Source of the DNA: Apibacter adventoris
Lineage (GTDB): Bacteria; Bacteroidota; Bacteroidia; Flavobacteriales; Weeksellaceae
Direction: 5' to 3'
DNA: 64,000 nt
NCBI RefSeq assembly: GCF_002964975.1
Contig: NZ_PSZM01000040.1
Coordinates: 62,001 to 126,000, forward strand
Shown here: positions 8,631 through 17,551 of the stretch, piece after piece
Layout: the number at the start of each line of letters is the position of its first letter
Numbering within the stretch: the first letter of the stretch is position 1
Position numbers and translations under genes: made by a program
Notes under the pieces: model-generated
What the model was told of the DNA's origin: nothing
Databases searched by the model: none
What the model saw: only the letters and a program-made list of their open reading frames with translations

Positions 8631-9587
8631 ATGAATTATTTAAAAAAAATTTTATCGGTATTTATTTTAATTTATTATTGCGCTTACGGACAACAAAGTA
8701 TTCCTTTTGATCAGCAATACTTATTATCTGATAAAGTTTTAATAAATCCTTCTTATACAGGATCAACAGATGAAATAGTATTAAAATCTACGTACCATCA
8801 ACAATGGAATGATTTTAATGAGAGTCCTAATACTCAAACTATCAGTGCTCATTTTAATGCTTTTGATAGAGTAGGTTTAGGAGCCTATTTTTTCCGAGAT
8901 GAGAATGGACCTATTACTTTAACCGGATTGAATATTTCTTCTGCTTATCATATACCTTTAGGAGATGAAGAATTTAGATCAGAAAGTCAATTCTCTTTCG
9001 GATGTTCTGTTAGCCTATTTTCTCAATCATTTGATTATAATAAATTAAGGCCAGAAGATCAGAATGATCCGTTGTTATATGGTGATAAATCTATATTTTT
9101 GCCTTATTTCAATTTAGGCACATCAGTAGTTTATTCTGGTTTTTTTGCAGGTGTATCTGTTTTAGATATTCCATTAGGTAGGAATAGACCGGTTGTAAAT
9201 TCAATAGAACCTTCTCCGACTTGGTATTATCTTAATTTGGGTTACAATTGGGAGTTGGTAGATAAAATTTCCCTTGAGCCCTCATTCCTTATGTCATTAA
9301 ATACTAATTCGGAACGAATTATGGATTTTAATTTGAAAGCAAAATATAAAGATGATTTTAATGCATTTGCAGTAGGAGTTAGTTATAGAACAGCAAAAGA
9401 TTCACAGCAAAGTGGTGGTCTTTCTTTTACTCCTTTTTTCCAGGCAGATTTAGGAAAACTTAATTTTACTTTTGGCTATAATTTTGGTATATCAGATATT
9501 TATAAAGAAGGAGGAGACGGTCTTATGGTAGGTTTAGGTTACAATTTAGATAATTTTATCAATCCTAACGGCTTTAGGTATAGATAA
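8631..9587 (+). CDS. PorP/SprF family type IX secretion outer-membrane protein
   Basis: Outer-membrane beta-barrel associated with type IX secretion and gliding in Bacteroidota. The 318-residue protein has a signal peptide (about 1-21, ending YGQQ), the family hallmark YLLSDKVLINPSYTGS near 30-45, the HQQWNDF motif, and repeated beta-strand pairs with G/Y/F alternation to a C-terminal aromatic strand. Family members commonly follow a very large adhesin gene; none lies here. ATG 8631 is chosen over the TTG at 8625. A TAAGTTTG -7-like element lies at 8583-8590. Confidence 0.93.
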   Translation: MNYLKKILSVFILIYYCAYGQQSIPFDQQYLLSDKVLINPSYTGSTDEIVLKSTYHQQWNDFNESPNTQTISAHFNAFDRVGLGAYFFRDENGPITLTGLNISSAYHIPLGDEEFRSESQFSFGCSVSLFSQSFDYNKLRPEDQNDPLLYGDKSIFLPYFNLGTSVVYSGFFAGVSVLDIPLGRNRPVVNSIEPSPTWYYLNLGYNWELVDKISLEPSFLMSLNTNSERIMDFNLKAKYKDDFNAFAVGVSYRTAKDSQQSGGLSFTPFFQADLGKLNFTFGYNFGISDIYKEGGDGLMVGLGYNLDNFINPNGFRYR

Positions 9588-9610
9588 TCATTTTATTATT
9601 TTTATTTAAT

Positions 9611-10132
9611 ATGGAATTTGTAATTTTAGTAAGTGAACTTGATGAGGTTATTGGAGAGATGGAGAAACAGGAAGCTCATATAAAAGGATTACTTCATAGG
9701 GCTTTTTCAATTTTTATTTTTAATAAAAAAAAGCAATTACTTCTTCAGCAAAGAGCTGGAACTAAATATCATTCCCCTTTAAAGTGGACTAATACTTGTT
9801 GTAGCCATCCCAGAAAAAATGAAACCTATTTAGATGCTGCACATCGAAGGCTAAAAGAAGAATTAGGGTTTGATTGTCATCTCACTGAAAAATTTCATTT
9901 TATATATAAAGCTGAGGTAGGTGATGGTTTAATAGAACATGAATTTGATCGTGTTTTTATTGGAACATATGAAAATGAAGTATATATTAATGTGCAAGAA
10001 GTGCATGCTGTGAGATGGGTTAGTATAGAAGATTTAAAAAACGAAATAAAAAATTATCCGGATAACTTTACTGAATGGTTTAAAATTATTTTTGATAAAT
10101 ATGAAAATGAGATAGAAAACTTATTTCAGTAA
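9611..10132 (+). CDS. idi: Isopentenyl-diphosphate delta-isomerase, type 1
   Basis: Interconverts isopentenyl and dimethylallyl diphosphate for isoprenoid synthesis. The 173-residue Nudix-fold protein shows the TNTCCSHPR segment with the catalytic cysteine (Cys63/64), the RRLKEELGF Nudix-like helix with Glu83/84, and EHEFDRVF with the second catalytic glutamate. It fits with mvaD later in the window: the organism makes isoprenoids by the mevalonate pathway. It starts 24 bases after the porP stop. Confidence 0.95.
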   Translation: MEFVILVSELDEVIGEMEKQEAHIKGLLHRAFSIFIFNKKKQLLLQQRAGTKYHSPLKWTNTCCSHPRKNETYLDAAHRRLKEELGFDCHLTEKFHFIYKAEVGDGLIEHEFDRVFIGTYENEVYINVQEVHAVRWVSIEDLKNEIKNYPDNFTEWFKIIFDKYENEIENLFQ

Positions 10133-10230
10133 ATTATTTAATAAAATTATAAAAAATAAAACAAATAGCCTTATATTATACTGAAATAATAACAATAAAA
10201 AAATTATTTTAGGTGAACAAAATTTAATTT

Positions 10231-11130
10231 ATGAAAAAAGTTAAAAAAGCCGTAATACCTGCAGCAGGACTAGGAACACGTTTTTTACCTGCAACAAAAG
10301 CTATGGCTAAAGAAATGCTGCCGATTGTAGACAAACCTACAATACAATTTATAGTAGAAGAAGCTATAAAGTCAGGAATTGAAGATATTCTTATAGTTAC
10401 AGGAAAAGGAAAACGTCCGATTGAAGATCATTTTGATTCAAACCCTGAATTAGAAAATAATTTAAGAGAGAAGAATAAAACAGAATTATTAAAAGTTGTA
10501 GAAGAAACTACAGATATTAACTTACACTTTATACGTCAGTCTCATCCAAAAGGATTAGGGCATGCTGTATTACAGGCTAAAGCCTTTGTAGGTAATGAGC
10601 CTTTTATAGTGATGTTAGGAGATGATTTAATGGAAGATAAAATACCATTAACAAGGCAGTTGATACTAGACTATGAAAAGACTCATGCAGCAACTATTGC
10701 CGTAATGAAAGTACCTCATGAAGAAACTTATAAATACGGAATTATAGCTCCCGAAAGTATAGTAGAAAAAGGGTTGTATAATGTACATAGTTTTGTTGAA
10801 AAACCACAACCGGATGTAGCTCCAAGTGATTTAGCAATTATTGGAAGATACCTTTTGACACCTGAAATTTTTGAAATATTAGAAAATCAAAGTCCGGGTG
10901 CAGGAGATGAAATTCAACTAACAGATGCTATAGATACATTAAATAAAACCCAAAGGGTATTTGCGAGAGAATTTTGTGGAAAACGATATGATGTAGGAGA
11001 TAAATTTGGCTTTTTAAAAACAAGTATTCAGTATGGATTATCTCATCCTGAAATAAAGGAAAGTTTACATAACTACATTATAGAATTAGGACAAGAACTT
11101 ATTAAAAAAGATTCTTCTAAAAAGAAGTAA
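10231..11130 (+). CDS. galU: UTP-glucose-1-phosphate uridylyltransferase
   Basis: Makes UDP-glucose from UTP and glucose-1-phosphate, feeding envelope polysaccharide synthesis. The 299-residue protein carries the nucleotidyltransferase signature [19 protein letters not shown] (15-33), VEKPQP, and the C-terminal [13 protein letters not shown]. Length and motifs are those of bacterial GalU. It is followed by a strong terminator at 11154-11180, and so ends its transcript. Confidence 0.97.
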   Translation: MKKVKKAVIPAAGLGTRFLPATKAMAKEMLPIVDKPTIQFIVEEAIKSGIEDILIVTGKGKRPIEDHFDSNPELENNLREKNKTELLKVVEETTDINLHFIRQSHPKGLGHAVLQAKAFVGNEPFIVMLGDDLMEDKIPLTRQLILDYEKTHAATIAVMKVPHEETYKYGIIAPESIVEKGLYNVHSFVEKPQPDVAPSDLAIIGRYLLTPEIFEILENQSPGAGDEIQLTDAIDTLNKTQRVFAREFCGKRYDVGDKFGFLKTSIQYGLSHPEIKESLHNYIIELGQELIKKDSSKKK

Positions 11131-11153
11131 ATCAATAAAAATAGATAGATGTA

Positions 11154-11180
11154 AAAATCTCCTTCATTTAAGGAGATTTT
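11154..11180 (+). terminator. Rho-independent terminator after galU
   Basis: An 11-bp perfect stem, 11154-11164 against 11170-11180, with a 5-base loop and a following T run. The core is TCTCCTT/AAGGAGA. It lies 23 bases past the galU stop. Confidence 0.88.
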
Positions 11181-11201
11181 TTTATTTTTGCACTGATTTG
11201 C

Positions 11202-11525
11202 ATGAATTATTTATATAAACATAAAACAAATATAAATTATATTCTTTTTATAGTAGCTTTTATTTTTAAGTTTGCTGTAATTCAGGAATATGTTCATATA
11301 GAGCAACATAATAAAGAACATTCACATCATATAGATTGTCAGGTTTGTCATAATATTTATTTAATAAGTAAATATCAGGCATTTGAAATCCCTGAAATTT
11401 TTGATTTTGCTTTATTCAAACATTCAATTCAATTACATTTATTTACCTGTGCATACAGTAATATATTTTTTAAAAATATAATTAGTTCAGAGCTGTATAA
11501 TCGCCCTCCTCCTCAAGGGGTTTAA
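11202..11525 (+). CDS. Small membrane-anchored His/Cys protein upstream of a TonB receptor
   Basis: A 107-residue protein of unidentified family. It has one N-terminal hydrophobic segment (about 13-28) followed by a His/Cys-rich stretch (HIEQHNKEHSHHIDCQVCH, about 32-50) containing CxxC, and a C-terminal YNRPPPQ tail. Such short proteins with a membrane segment, a His/Cys cluster and an RPPP tail often sit before metal-related TonB receptor genes in Bacteroidota; a metal-handling or sensing role is inferred from that and from the receptor 90 bases downstream. ATG start. Confidence 0.6.
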   Translation: MNYLYKHKTNINYILFIVAFIFKFAVIQEYVHIEQHNKEHSHHIDCQVCHNIYLISKYQAFEIPEIFDFALFKHSIQLHLFTCAYSNIFFKNIISSELYNRPPPQGV

Positions 11526-11552
11526 AATAAATAATCATTTTTCAACTTTTTC

Positions 11553-11585
11553 TTTTTTAATAATGCATAAATCATTATTAAAAAA
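11553..11585. promoter_or_regulatory. Palindrome before the TonB receptor: possible Fur/Zur-type operator or attenuator
   Basis: A perfect 13-bp inverted repeat, 11553-11565 against 11573-11585, loop 7 bases. The central part, AATAATG-N7-CATTATT (11559-11579), resembles the AT-rich dyads bound by Fur-family metal regulators. It lies about 30 bases before the TonB receptor ATG. The T run on either side also lets it form a weak hairpin in RNA, so termination after the upstream small gene is an alternative. Confidence 0.45.
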
Positions 11586-11615
11586 AGAAATCTATTTATC
11601 TTATAAACCCTTTTT

Positions 11616-14036
11616 ATGTCTAAAATATTTATATTACTATCGCTAACTATAGTAATAGTTATACAAGCGCAAAATGTTTGTAATTATTCACTATCAGGAA
11701 AAATTAAAGATATACATTCAGGAGAAACCATAGAAAATGCCGAGGTCTTAGTATGCAATACTATGGGACAAAAAATATATTCAACATTCACAAATGAAAA
11801 AGGAGAATATTTAATTTCTAATGTTTGTGCAGAAACTTATAACGTTATTATTTCACATTTAGGATACGTTTCTAAAACTTTTCCACTTTCTATTAATAAG
11901 AACATTATAAAAAATTATTCTTTAGAGCATCATGAAAAAGAGATTCAGGAAGTAATAACAATAAGTAAATCTCAAAAAAATACAAAAACTTCAATAGAAA
12001 ATAAAATTTCTAAAAGTCAAATTAATTCCTATTCAGATACAAATTTAGGAACGGCTTTAACTTCCATAGCCGGAGTCAATTCATTAAGTACAGGAAATAA
12101 TATTGTTAAACCGGTTATACATGGTTTACATAGCAGCCGTGTCCCTATTTTGAATGATGGAATTAGGCAGGAAGATCAACAATGGGGAATAGAACACGCT
12201 CCGGATATAGATGTAAATCTTGCCAATTCTATTTATATTATTAAAAGTGCAGGAGCTCTGCAATATGCCGGAGATGCTATAGGAGGGATTATATTGGTGG
12301 AACCTAAAAAACTAACAAGGCAAGATACCTTGTTAGGAAATATATTAACTTCTAATATTTCAAATGGAAAAGGAGGAAATATGTCAGCCAATATAGAAAA
12401 AGGGTTTGGAAATGGTTTAGCGTTTCGTTTACAAGGGACCTATAAAAAATTAGGAGATTTGTCTGCACCTAATTATAATCTTTCTAATACAGGTATTTCA
12501 GAAAATGATTTTTCTGTTCAGGCAGCTTACAATAAAGATAGTTTTGGAATGGAAATTTTTTATAGTTATTATGGTACTGATACGGGAATTTTAAAATCGG
12601 CACACATAGGAAATTTGGAAAATCTAGTAAATGCTATTAATAGTAAACAACCTCTAATTATAGAAGATTTTACTATGGATATTGATACTCCTAAACAAAA
12701 AATACAACACAATCTGGCTAAAATTAATACTTTCTATAATTTTAATTTAGGTAAATTGAGTTTTACTTACGGCTATCAGTTTAATAACAGAAAAGAATAT
12801 GATGTAAGAAGATCAGAGTTTAAAGGAAAACCTTCATTAAATTTAGATTTGACAACACAGGATTTTCATTTAGATTTTGATCATAAAAATATTTTTGGTT
12901 TTAAAGGTAAGATGGGAGTATCTTATATTTTCCAGAAAAATATACCTAATGTAGATACAGGAATAAGTCCCATAATACCTTATTATGAAAAAAATAATGT
13001 TGGGACTTACTGGATAGAAAATTATTCATTGACTCCTAATCTGATTTTAGAAACAGGTTTTAGATATGATTATCAAAAAATAGATGCACTTAAATTTTTC
13101 AAAAAAACAAGATGGCAGGATTTAGGGTATGATAAAAAATATCCAAATCTTGTACTCAAAGATACAGGTTTAAGCTATCTTACCAATCCTGTTTTAGAAT
13201 TTTATGGATTTGCAGCTACTTTAGGAGCAAATTATAAAATAGGAGCCTCAAATGATATCATAGTAAATTATTCACTAAGCAGTAGAACGCCTAACCCCAG
13301 TGAGTTGTTTAGCGATGGTCTACATCATTCCGCAGCAGCCATAGAATTAGGAGATTTAGATTTGAAAAATGAAAAATCTAATAAAATTATGGCTACTTTT
13401 AGAGGAAACTTATTGAATTATCGTATAAATCTGGAAATAACAACACATTATAATTATATTAAAGATTATATAAATCAAATTCCTACAGGAGTAGAATACT
13501 CTATAAGAGGAGCTTTCCCTGTGTGGAAATATATGCAGACTCATGCAGAAATTTATGGAATAGATGTAATGGCAGATTTTACTATAAATCCTAACATAAA
13601 AATAGCAACTAATTTCTCTTATTTACGGGGAAATGATAAAAAAAATGATATAGCTTTAATTAATATGCCACCAGCTAAATGGGTTAACTCTTTGCTATAT
13701 GAAAATAAAAAATGGATGAATTTTTTTACAAAGCTATCTTCTATAAGTGTATTTAGACAAAATCATTATCCGGATTATAACTTTACAGTGAATATAGTAA
13801 ACAACGGAATAATTACTCCTACCTTGTTAGATATAAGTACCCCCCCGGCAGCTTATCAAATATTTGATTTTAATACAGGGTTTTCTTTACCAATTACGTA
13901 TCACAATAAATTAAATATATCATTTACTATTAGAAATATATTTGATACTTCCTACAGAGATTATTTAAATAGATTAAGATTTTATTCGGATGAAGTAGGA
14001 AGGAACTTAATACTTAATTTACAATATAATTTTTAA
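11616..14036 (+). CDS. TonB-dependent outer-membrane receptor, probably for a metal or metal chelate
   Basis: Outer-membrane active transporter. The 806 residues hold a signal peptide (1-19, ending QAQ), a carboxypeptidase-D-like regulatory domain (about 24-105), a plug domain (about 115-230, with HGLHSSRVPILNDGIRQEDQ and AGALQYAGDAIGGII), and a 22-strand-type barrel ending in an aromatic strand LILNLQYNF. The plug sequence is of the kind found in zinc/heavy-metal receptors. The flanking His/Cys small protein and His-rich lipoprotein support metal uptake. A C7 tract sits in the coding sequence at 13850-13856. The ligand itself is inferred. Confidence 0.92.
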   Translation: MSKIFILLSLTIVIVIQAQNVCNYSLSGKIKDIHSGETIENAEVLVCNTMGQKIYSTFTNEKGEYLISNVCAETYNVIISHLGYVSKTFPLSINKNIIKNYSLEHHEKEIQEVITISKSQKNTKTSIENKISKSQINSYSDTNLGTALTSIAGVNSLSTGNNIVKPVIHGLHSSRVPILNDGIRQEDQQWGIEHAPDIDVNLANSIYIIKSAGALQYAGDAIGGIILVEPKKLTRQDTLLGNILTSNISNGKGGNMSANIEKGFGNGLAFRLQGTYKKLGDLSAPNYNLSNTGISENDFSVQAAYNKDSFGMEIFYSYYGTDTGILKSAHIGNLENLVNAINSKQPLIIEDFTMDIDTPKQKIQHNLAKINTFYNFNLGKLSFTYGYQFNNRKEYDVRRSEFKGKPSLNLDLTTQDFHLDFDHKNIFGFKGKMGVSYIFQKNIPNVDTGISPIIPYYEKNNVGTYWIENYSLTPNLILETGFRYDYQKIDALKFFKKTRWQDLGYDKKYPNLVLKDTGLSYLTNPVLEFYGFAATLGANYKIGASNDIIVNYSLSSRTPNPSELFSDGLHHSAAAIELGDLDLKNEKSNKIMATFRGNLLNYRINLEITTHYNYIKDYINQIPTGVEYSIRGAFPVWKYMQTHAEIYGIDVMADFTINPNIKIATNFSYLRGNDKKNDIALINMPPAKWVNSLLYENKKWMNFFTKLSSISVFRQNHYPDYNFTVNIVNNGIITPTLLDISTPPAAYQIFDFNTGFSLPITYHNKLNISFTIRNIFDTSYRDYLNRLRFYSDEVGRNLILNLQYNF

Positions 14037-14051
14037 CACTAAATAATAAAA

Positions 14052-14657
14052 ATGAAAAACAAAATAACAATAAAAATAATTAGAAATTTACTAACATATT
14101 TTTCAGTATTTTTAATAATATTTATAGGGTTTATCTCCTGTTCATCAGATGATAAATATGATATTATCAATTCAATACCAGAACATGAACATGAGGAAAT
14201 ATCTAAAATAGTATTAAAATTTATAAATCTGACAGATCCTACTCTAGTAAGAGAGTTTAGCTATCAAGTAAAAGAAGGGACTACAGAGTTGCCACTTACA
14301 CTTGTTAATATTCCTGCAGGGACCTATAATGTAGAAACTTATTTTTACTCTGCACATGGTGATCATATCCATGATGTGACAGATGAAATATTTATTGAAG
14401 ATGCAGAGGATCATTTTGTATATTATCAGAAATTAAATAATTCTCAGATTAATATAAAATATGCAGCAGAGGATAGGGTAGATGCTCAAGGAAGAAAATT
14501 AGGACATAAAACCTTATGGAATGTTCCTAAAGGAGGTGGAATGGTTTATTTATATTTAATGCATCAATCGGCTGATAAGAATCCTGATGCGCCATCGGCA
14601 GGACAATTAGGTGGAGAAATAGATATTGAAGCTCATTTTGAAATAAAAACCGATTAA
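14052..14657 (+). CDS. His-rich lipoprotein paired with the TonB receptor
   Basis: A 201-residue lipoprotein: signal segment with lipobox (FIGFISCSS, Cys at about 30), then an EHEHEE cluster (about 43-48), a beta-rich domain, and a second HGDHIHD cluster (about 103-109). The two His/Asp/Glu clusters look suited to binding a divalent metal. It starts 15 bases after the receptor gene, so it is very likely co-transcribed and may be a surface or periplasmic partner. No named family is recognised with certainty. It ends before a strong terminator. Confidence 0.7.
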   Translation: MKNKITIKIIRNLLTYFSVFLIIFIGFISCSSDDKYDIINSIPEHEHEEISKIVLKFINLTDPTLVREFSYQVKEGTTELPLTLVNIPAGTYNVETYFYSAHGDHIHDVTDEIFIEDAEDHFVYYQKLNNSQINIKYAAEDRVDAQGRKLGHKTLWNVPKGGGMVYLYLMHQSADKNPDAPSAGQLGGEIDIEAHFEIKTD

Positions 14658-14721
14658 TATTTAAAACTATAAATCCAAAAAATATGTATTAATAATAAAA
14701 TATATCACTTACTTTTAATAA

Positions 14722-14757
14722 AAAAAAGCCATATCGTATTTAGCGTATGGCTTTTTT
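14722..14757. terminator. Bidirectional terminator between the receptor operon and dacB
   Basis: A perfect 12-bp stem, 14722-14733 against 14746-14757 (A6-GCC-ATA paired with TAT-GGC-T6). The stretch between convergent genes has an A run on the left and a T run on the right, so it can end transcripts from either strand. Confidence 0.85.
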
Positions 14758-14789
14758 ATTTTATTAGTGAATTTTTATTTAAAATAATT

Positions 14790-16034
14790 TTAATAAGTAT
14801 CTCTTACATATTCTAAAACTTTTTGAATTTGCATTTTAATTTCTCCATTAGAATGCTGGAAATTATTATTCATATAACTAAATATCAGTATTTTATTTGA
14901 TTTCGTTTTTAAATATCCGCTTAAGTTGTACACTTGTCCCATAGACCCGGTTTTAGCAAAAATATAAGGTTCTTTAGACTTAAAGCTGTTTTTCAAAGTA
15001 CCACTTACCCCACCAGTTGGAAATATATTAATTAATCTGTCAAAAGAAAACTCTTGATACATTTTATTAAGAACAAAAACAAAATCTTGAGGAGATATAT
15101 TATTATATCGAGATAAACCTGAACCATCTACCCAAATAGGTTTTTGAGGTATTTTGTTTAAATGTTCATTAATCATATAATTAATAATTTTTTTACTGTT
15201 CATATTTTCATAAAGTATTCCACTAGAAATCATTAAAATTTGTTCTGCCAGAAAATTATCACTAACAAGCATCATACGTTTAAAGAGGCTATCAGAAGGA
15301 ATACTATATAATATGTTTACTTTTCCTGCAGGAAATTTATGAGTAAGAGTGACAGGCTTTTTAATTTCTATTTCCAGTAATTTTCGAGTTAAAGTATCAG
15401 AAGTTATAAAAGGTATTTCCAAATGCTTTTCTCCATTAGAGAAAAAAATATTTTCATTAAATAGTCTGGAATACTTATTTCCTTTCCTTACTATATTTCT
15501 TTCAAAATAGTTTGGATTTGATTTTAAATTTGGATATATGTTTACAATATTTCCATATATTGGAAATGCGCTTCGTTCTGCTGAATAATATTCAGCAAAA
15601 TCATCCCACATCCATCCTTTGCCATTAGGATCATCTTTAAAATTATCTAAAAATAATGAAATTGGCTTTTTACTATTTTTTAAAAAATTTATTACCTTAT
15701 TTTCTTTAAAATAAGATTCAAGCAAAGAAGGATCTCCGGTGCCTGCAATATATAGAGTATCATTTTTAATTAGATATTTTAAAGCAGGAATAGAATCGGG
15801 AATAATTTTTAACCCTGTATAAAGGCTAAAAATTTTAGTGTTAGAGGCTGGGATAAAATACTTTTCACCTTGAAAATTATAGAGTTCTCTCTTTCCTACA
15901 GGATCATACAAATAAAATCCAACCCACTGTTTTTTATAAAAATCAGAATTAAAATGAGAGTCTAAAAAAGAATTTTGAGCCTTAGTAATCTCAAAAATAA
16001 TAAATGACCAAAAAATGAAATTATATTTTAACAT
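14790..16034 (-). CDS. dacB: D-alanyl-D-alanine carboxypeptidase/endopeptidase (PBP4 type)
   Basis: Periplasmic peptidoglycan hydrolase of peptidase family S13. The 414 residues have a signal peptide ending near KAQ20, the catalytic SNTK motif (Ser64-x-x-Lys67), the DGSGLSRYN segment carrying the SxN motif, and KTGS near the C-terminus, all in the right order. Length is a little below E. coli DacB (about 477), as is common in Bacteroidota. Confidence 0.92.
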   Translation of the reverse strand: MLKYNFIFWSFIIFEITKAQNSFLDSHFNSDFYKKQWVGFYLYDPVGKRELYNFQGEKYFIPASNTKIFSLYTGLKIIPDSIPALKYLIKNDTLYIAGTGDPSLLESYFKENKVINFLKNSKKPISLFLDNFKDDPNGKGWMWDDFAEYYSAERSAFPIYGNIVNIYPNLKSNPNYFERNIVRKGNKYSRLFNENIFFSNGEKHLEIPFITSDTLTRKLLEIEIKKPVTLTHKFPAGKVNILYSIPSDSLFKRMMLVSDNFLAEQILMISSGILYENMNSKKIINYMINEHLNKIPQKPIWVDGSGLSRYNNISPQDFVFVLNKMYQEFSFDRLINIFPTGGVSGTLKNSFKSKEPYIFAKTGSMGQVYNLSGYLKTKSNKILIFSYMNNNFQHSNGEIKMQIQKVLEYVRDTY

Positions 16035-16276
16035 TGAACAAAATTATATATATATTGAAAAAAAACAAATAAGAATGGAATCTTCTTTTTAAATTTATGT
16101 TTAATTCTTAGGAGGTTTAAATCTCATCTCTCTTTATTTAATATGAACTGTTTATTATCATAATAAAAAAGTGAACCTGCAACATTATTTTAGATAATTT
16201 TACGTGAAATCTATCAACTCTATATTATTTTTTTCCGGCGATATTTCCCTAGCTCATCTATTTAAAAAATAGTTAG

Positions 16277-17137
16277 TTATTGGCATTTTTTTAATTTTAC
16301 AGGATTATTATAATCAGATTCTAAATTAAATTCACAATCCGGAAAAACAATTTTTCTTTCCTTTTCATCATAAAACCCTACCCAATAAAAGCGGATGGTA
16401 TCATTTTCTAATAAATCAATATTTGCAATAGCTCTATCTCTTGAAAAACTATTCCAATTCATATTCATTCCCCCAGGTCCTAGATCCTCAGGTTTTATAA
16501 GGAGTAACTCAAATTTATTTTTCTTTATTTTTTTGAGTTTTGCTTTGATATAAATTTGATTAGACATTACAGCAAAGAGGATGTTATTTTCATCAGTAAT
16601 GTAAATATTTGCAGGACTATCACATGAATATCTCCAATTCCCATTAATTATAACACTTTTGTTTAGAGTATCAATCCCATTACATTCTTTTAGACTTCTA
16701 CATTCAGTACAAGGTTGCTCTACAATTTTATATTTATTTATTTCATTAGTTGATAAAAAATTCACACCATTATATAGATACCAATGAACTAAGTTATTAC
16801 TGATTATTTCATAAGAAATGGTTTCTGAATAAGAACAATCTTTTTCTAAAGAAATATAAGTTCTATTTCCTTTCTCAATAATACTTTGAATTTTACATCT
16901 TAAGTTTTCTTGTTCTTTATTATCAATTACAGAATCTTTAGTATAAGTAATACTTCTGTTATCAGCATCACATGGCAGAAATAAAATAGTATCATTTTTT
17001 TGTATGGTAAGCATTTGCCATTTTCCAAACTTACCTGTATTTTCAATATTCGATATAGGAATATTTTTTTTGTTTTGAGAATTACATCTACAAAATAGTA
17101 CACAAGTTACTAATGTTAATAAAATAATATTTTTCAT
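16277..17137 (-). CDS. Uncharacterised lipoprotein
   Basis: A 286-residue protein of no recognised family. It has a signal peptide with a lipobox ending at Cys17 or Cys19 (VLFCRCNS), then a Cys-containing beta-rich sequence with a PCTEC motif in the middle and a C-terminal domain rich in aromatic and charged residues. It lies 14 bases downstream of a decayed peptidase-like gene (17152-17461). In Bacteroidota such a secreted enzyme followed by a lipoprotein is sometimes an effector/immunity pair, so an immunity role is possible but speculative. The 240 bases after its stop hold only short broken frames. Confidence 0.6.
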   Translation of the reverse strand: MKNIILLTLVTCVLFCRCNSQNKKNIPISNIENTGKFGKWQMLTIQKNDTILFLPCDADNRSITYTKDSVIDNKEQENLRCKIQSIIEKGNRTYISLEKDCSYSETISYEIISNNLVHWYLYNGVNFLSTNEINKYKIVEQPCTECRSLKECNGIDTLNKSVIINGNWRYSCDSPANIYITDENNILFAVMSNQIYIKAKLKKIKKNKFELLLIKPEDLGPGGMNMNWNSFSRDRAIANIDLLENDTIRFYWVGFYDEKERKIVFPDCEFNLESDYNNPVKLKKCQ

Positions 17138-17151
17138 TGATTAATCCTTAT

Positions 17152-17461
17152 TTAATTTATTAGATAAAAATTAATATTATATACTGTTTTTCTTTTTAAT
17201 GAATAGTCAGAAATATTTAAATACAACTTATTATTTAGGCTAGTTCCCTTATTCTTATAACTTGTTCCAACATCTTAAAAATGATAAAAAACTTTTCCAT
17301 AATCACAACCTCGTCCCACTATAACTATGAAATGATCTGTTGTTCCTTCATTAAATGCTTCCTTTATAATTTAAAACATAATCTACTCCTACTTGTATAG
17401 GATTTCCCTTTTCAAGTTGAGAACCTAAATATGTTATACTTACATTTTGCTTGATCCGATT
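17152..17461 (-). pseudogene. Decayed C39-like peptidase/effector-domain gene
   Basis: Reading the minus strand, residues such as ITYLGSQLEKGNPIQVGVDY run from 17461 to about 17370. The frame then shifts to give EAFNEGTTDHFIVIVGRG, an in-frame TAA at 17275-17277 interrupts it, and DVGTSYKNKGTS, NNKLYLNISDYSL follow to a stop at 17152. The pattern 'pVQVGVDY...TDHFIVIVGRG...FYDVGTS...NKLYL' recalls cysteine-peptidase-like (C39-like) domains of secreted or phage/T6SS-associated proteins. One frameshift, one nonsense codon and no start make it a remnant. The family assignment is from memory and tentative. Confidence 0.6.
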
Positions 17462-17551
17462 TTATTTCTAATTAATAAGTAAAATGTCAGCAAAATTAAC
17501 TAAAAAACATAAAATTTTGGAAACTAAAAAATCTTATTATACCTTAGCGCA

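Noticed and set aside
16040-16276. Short broken frames on the minus strand (such as NNVAGSLFYYDNKQF) after the lipoprotein gene
   Set aside because: Pieces are too short and in different frames to support a gene; perhaps more decay near the effector remnant, but not provable.
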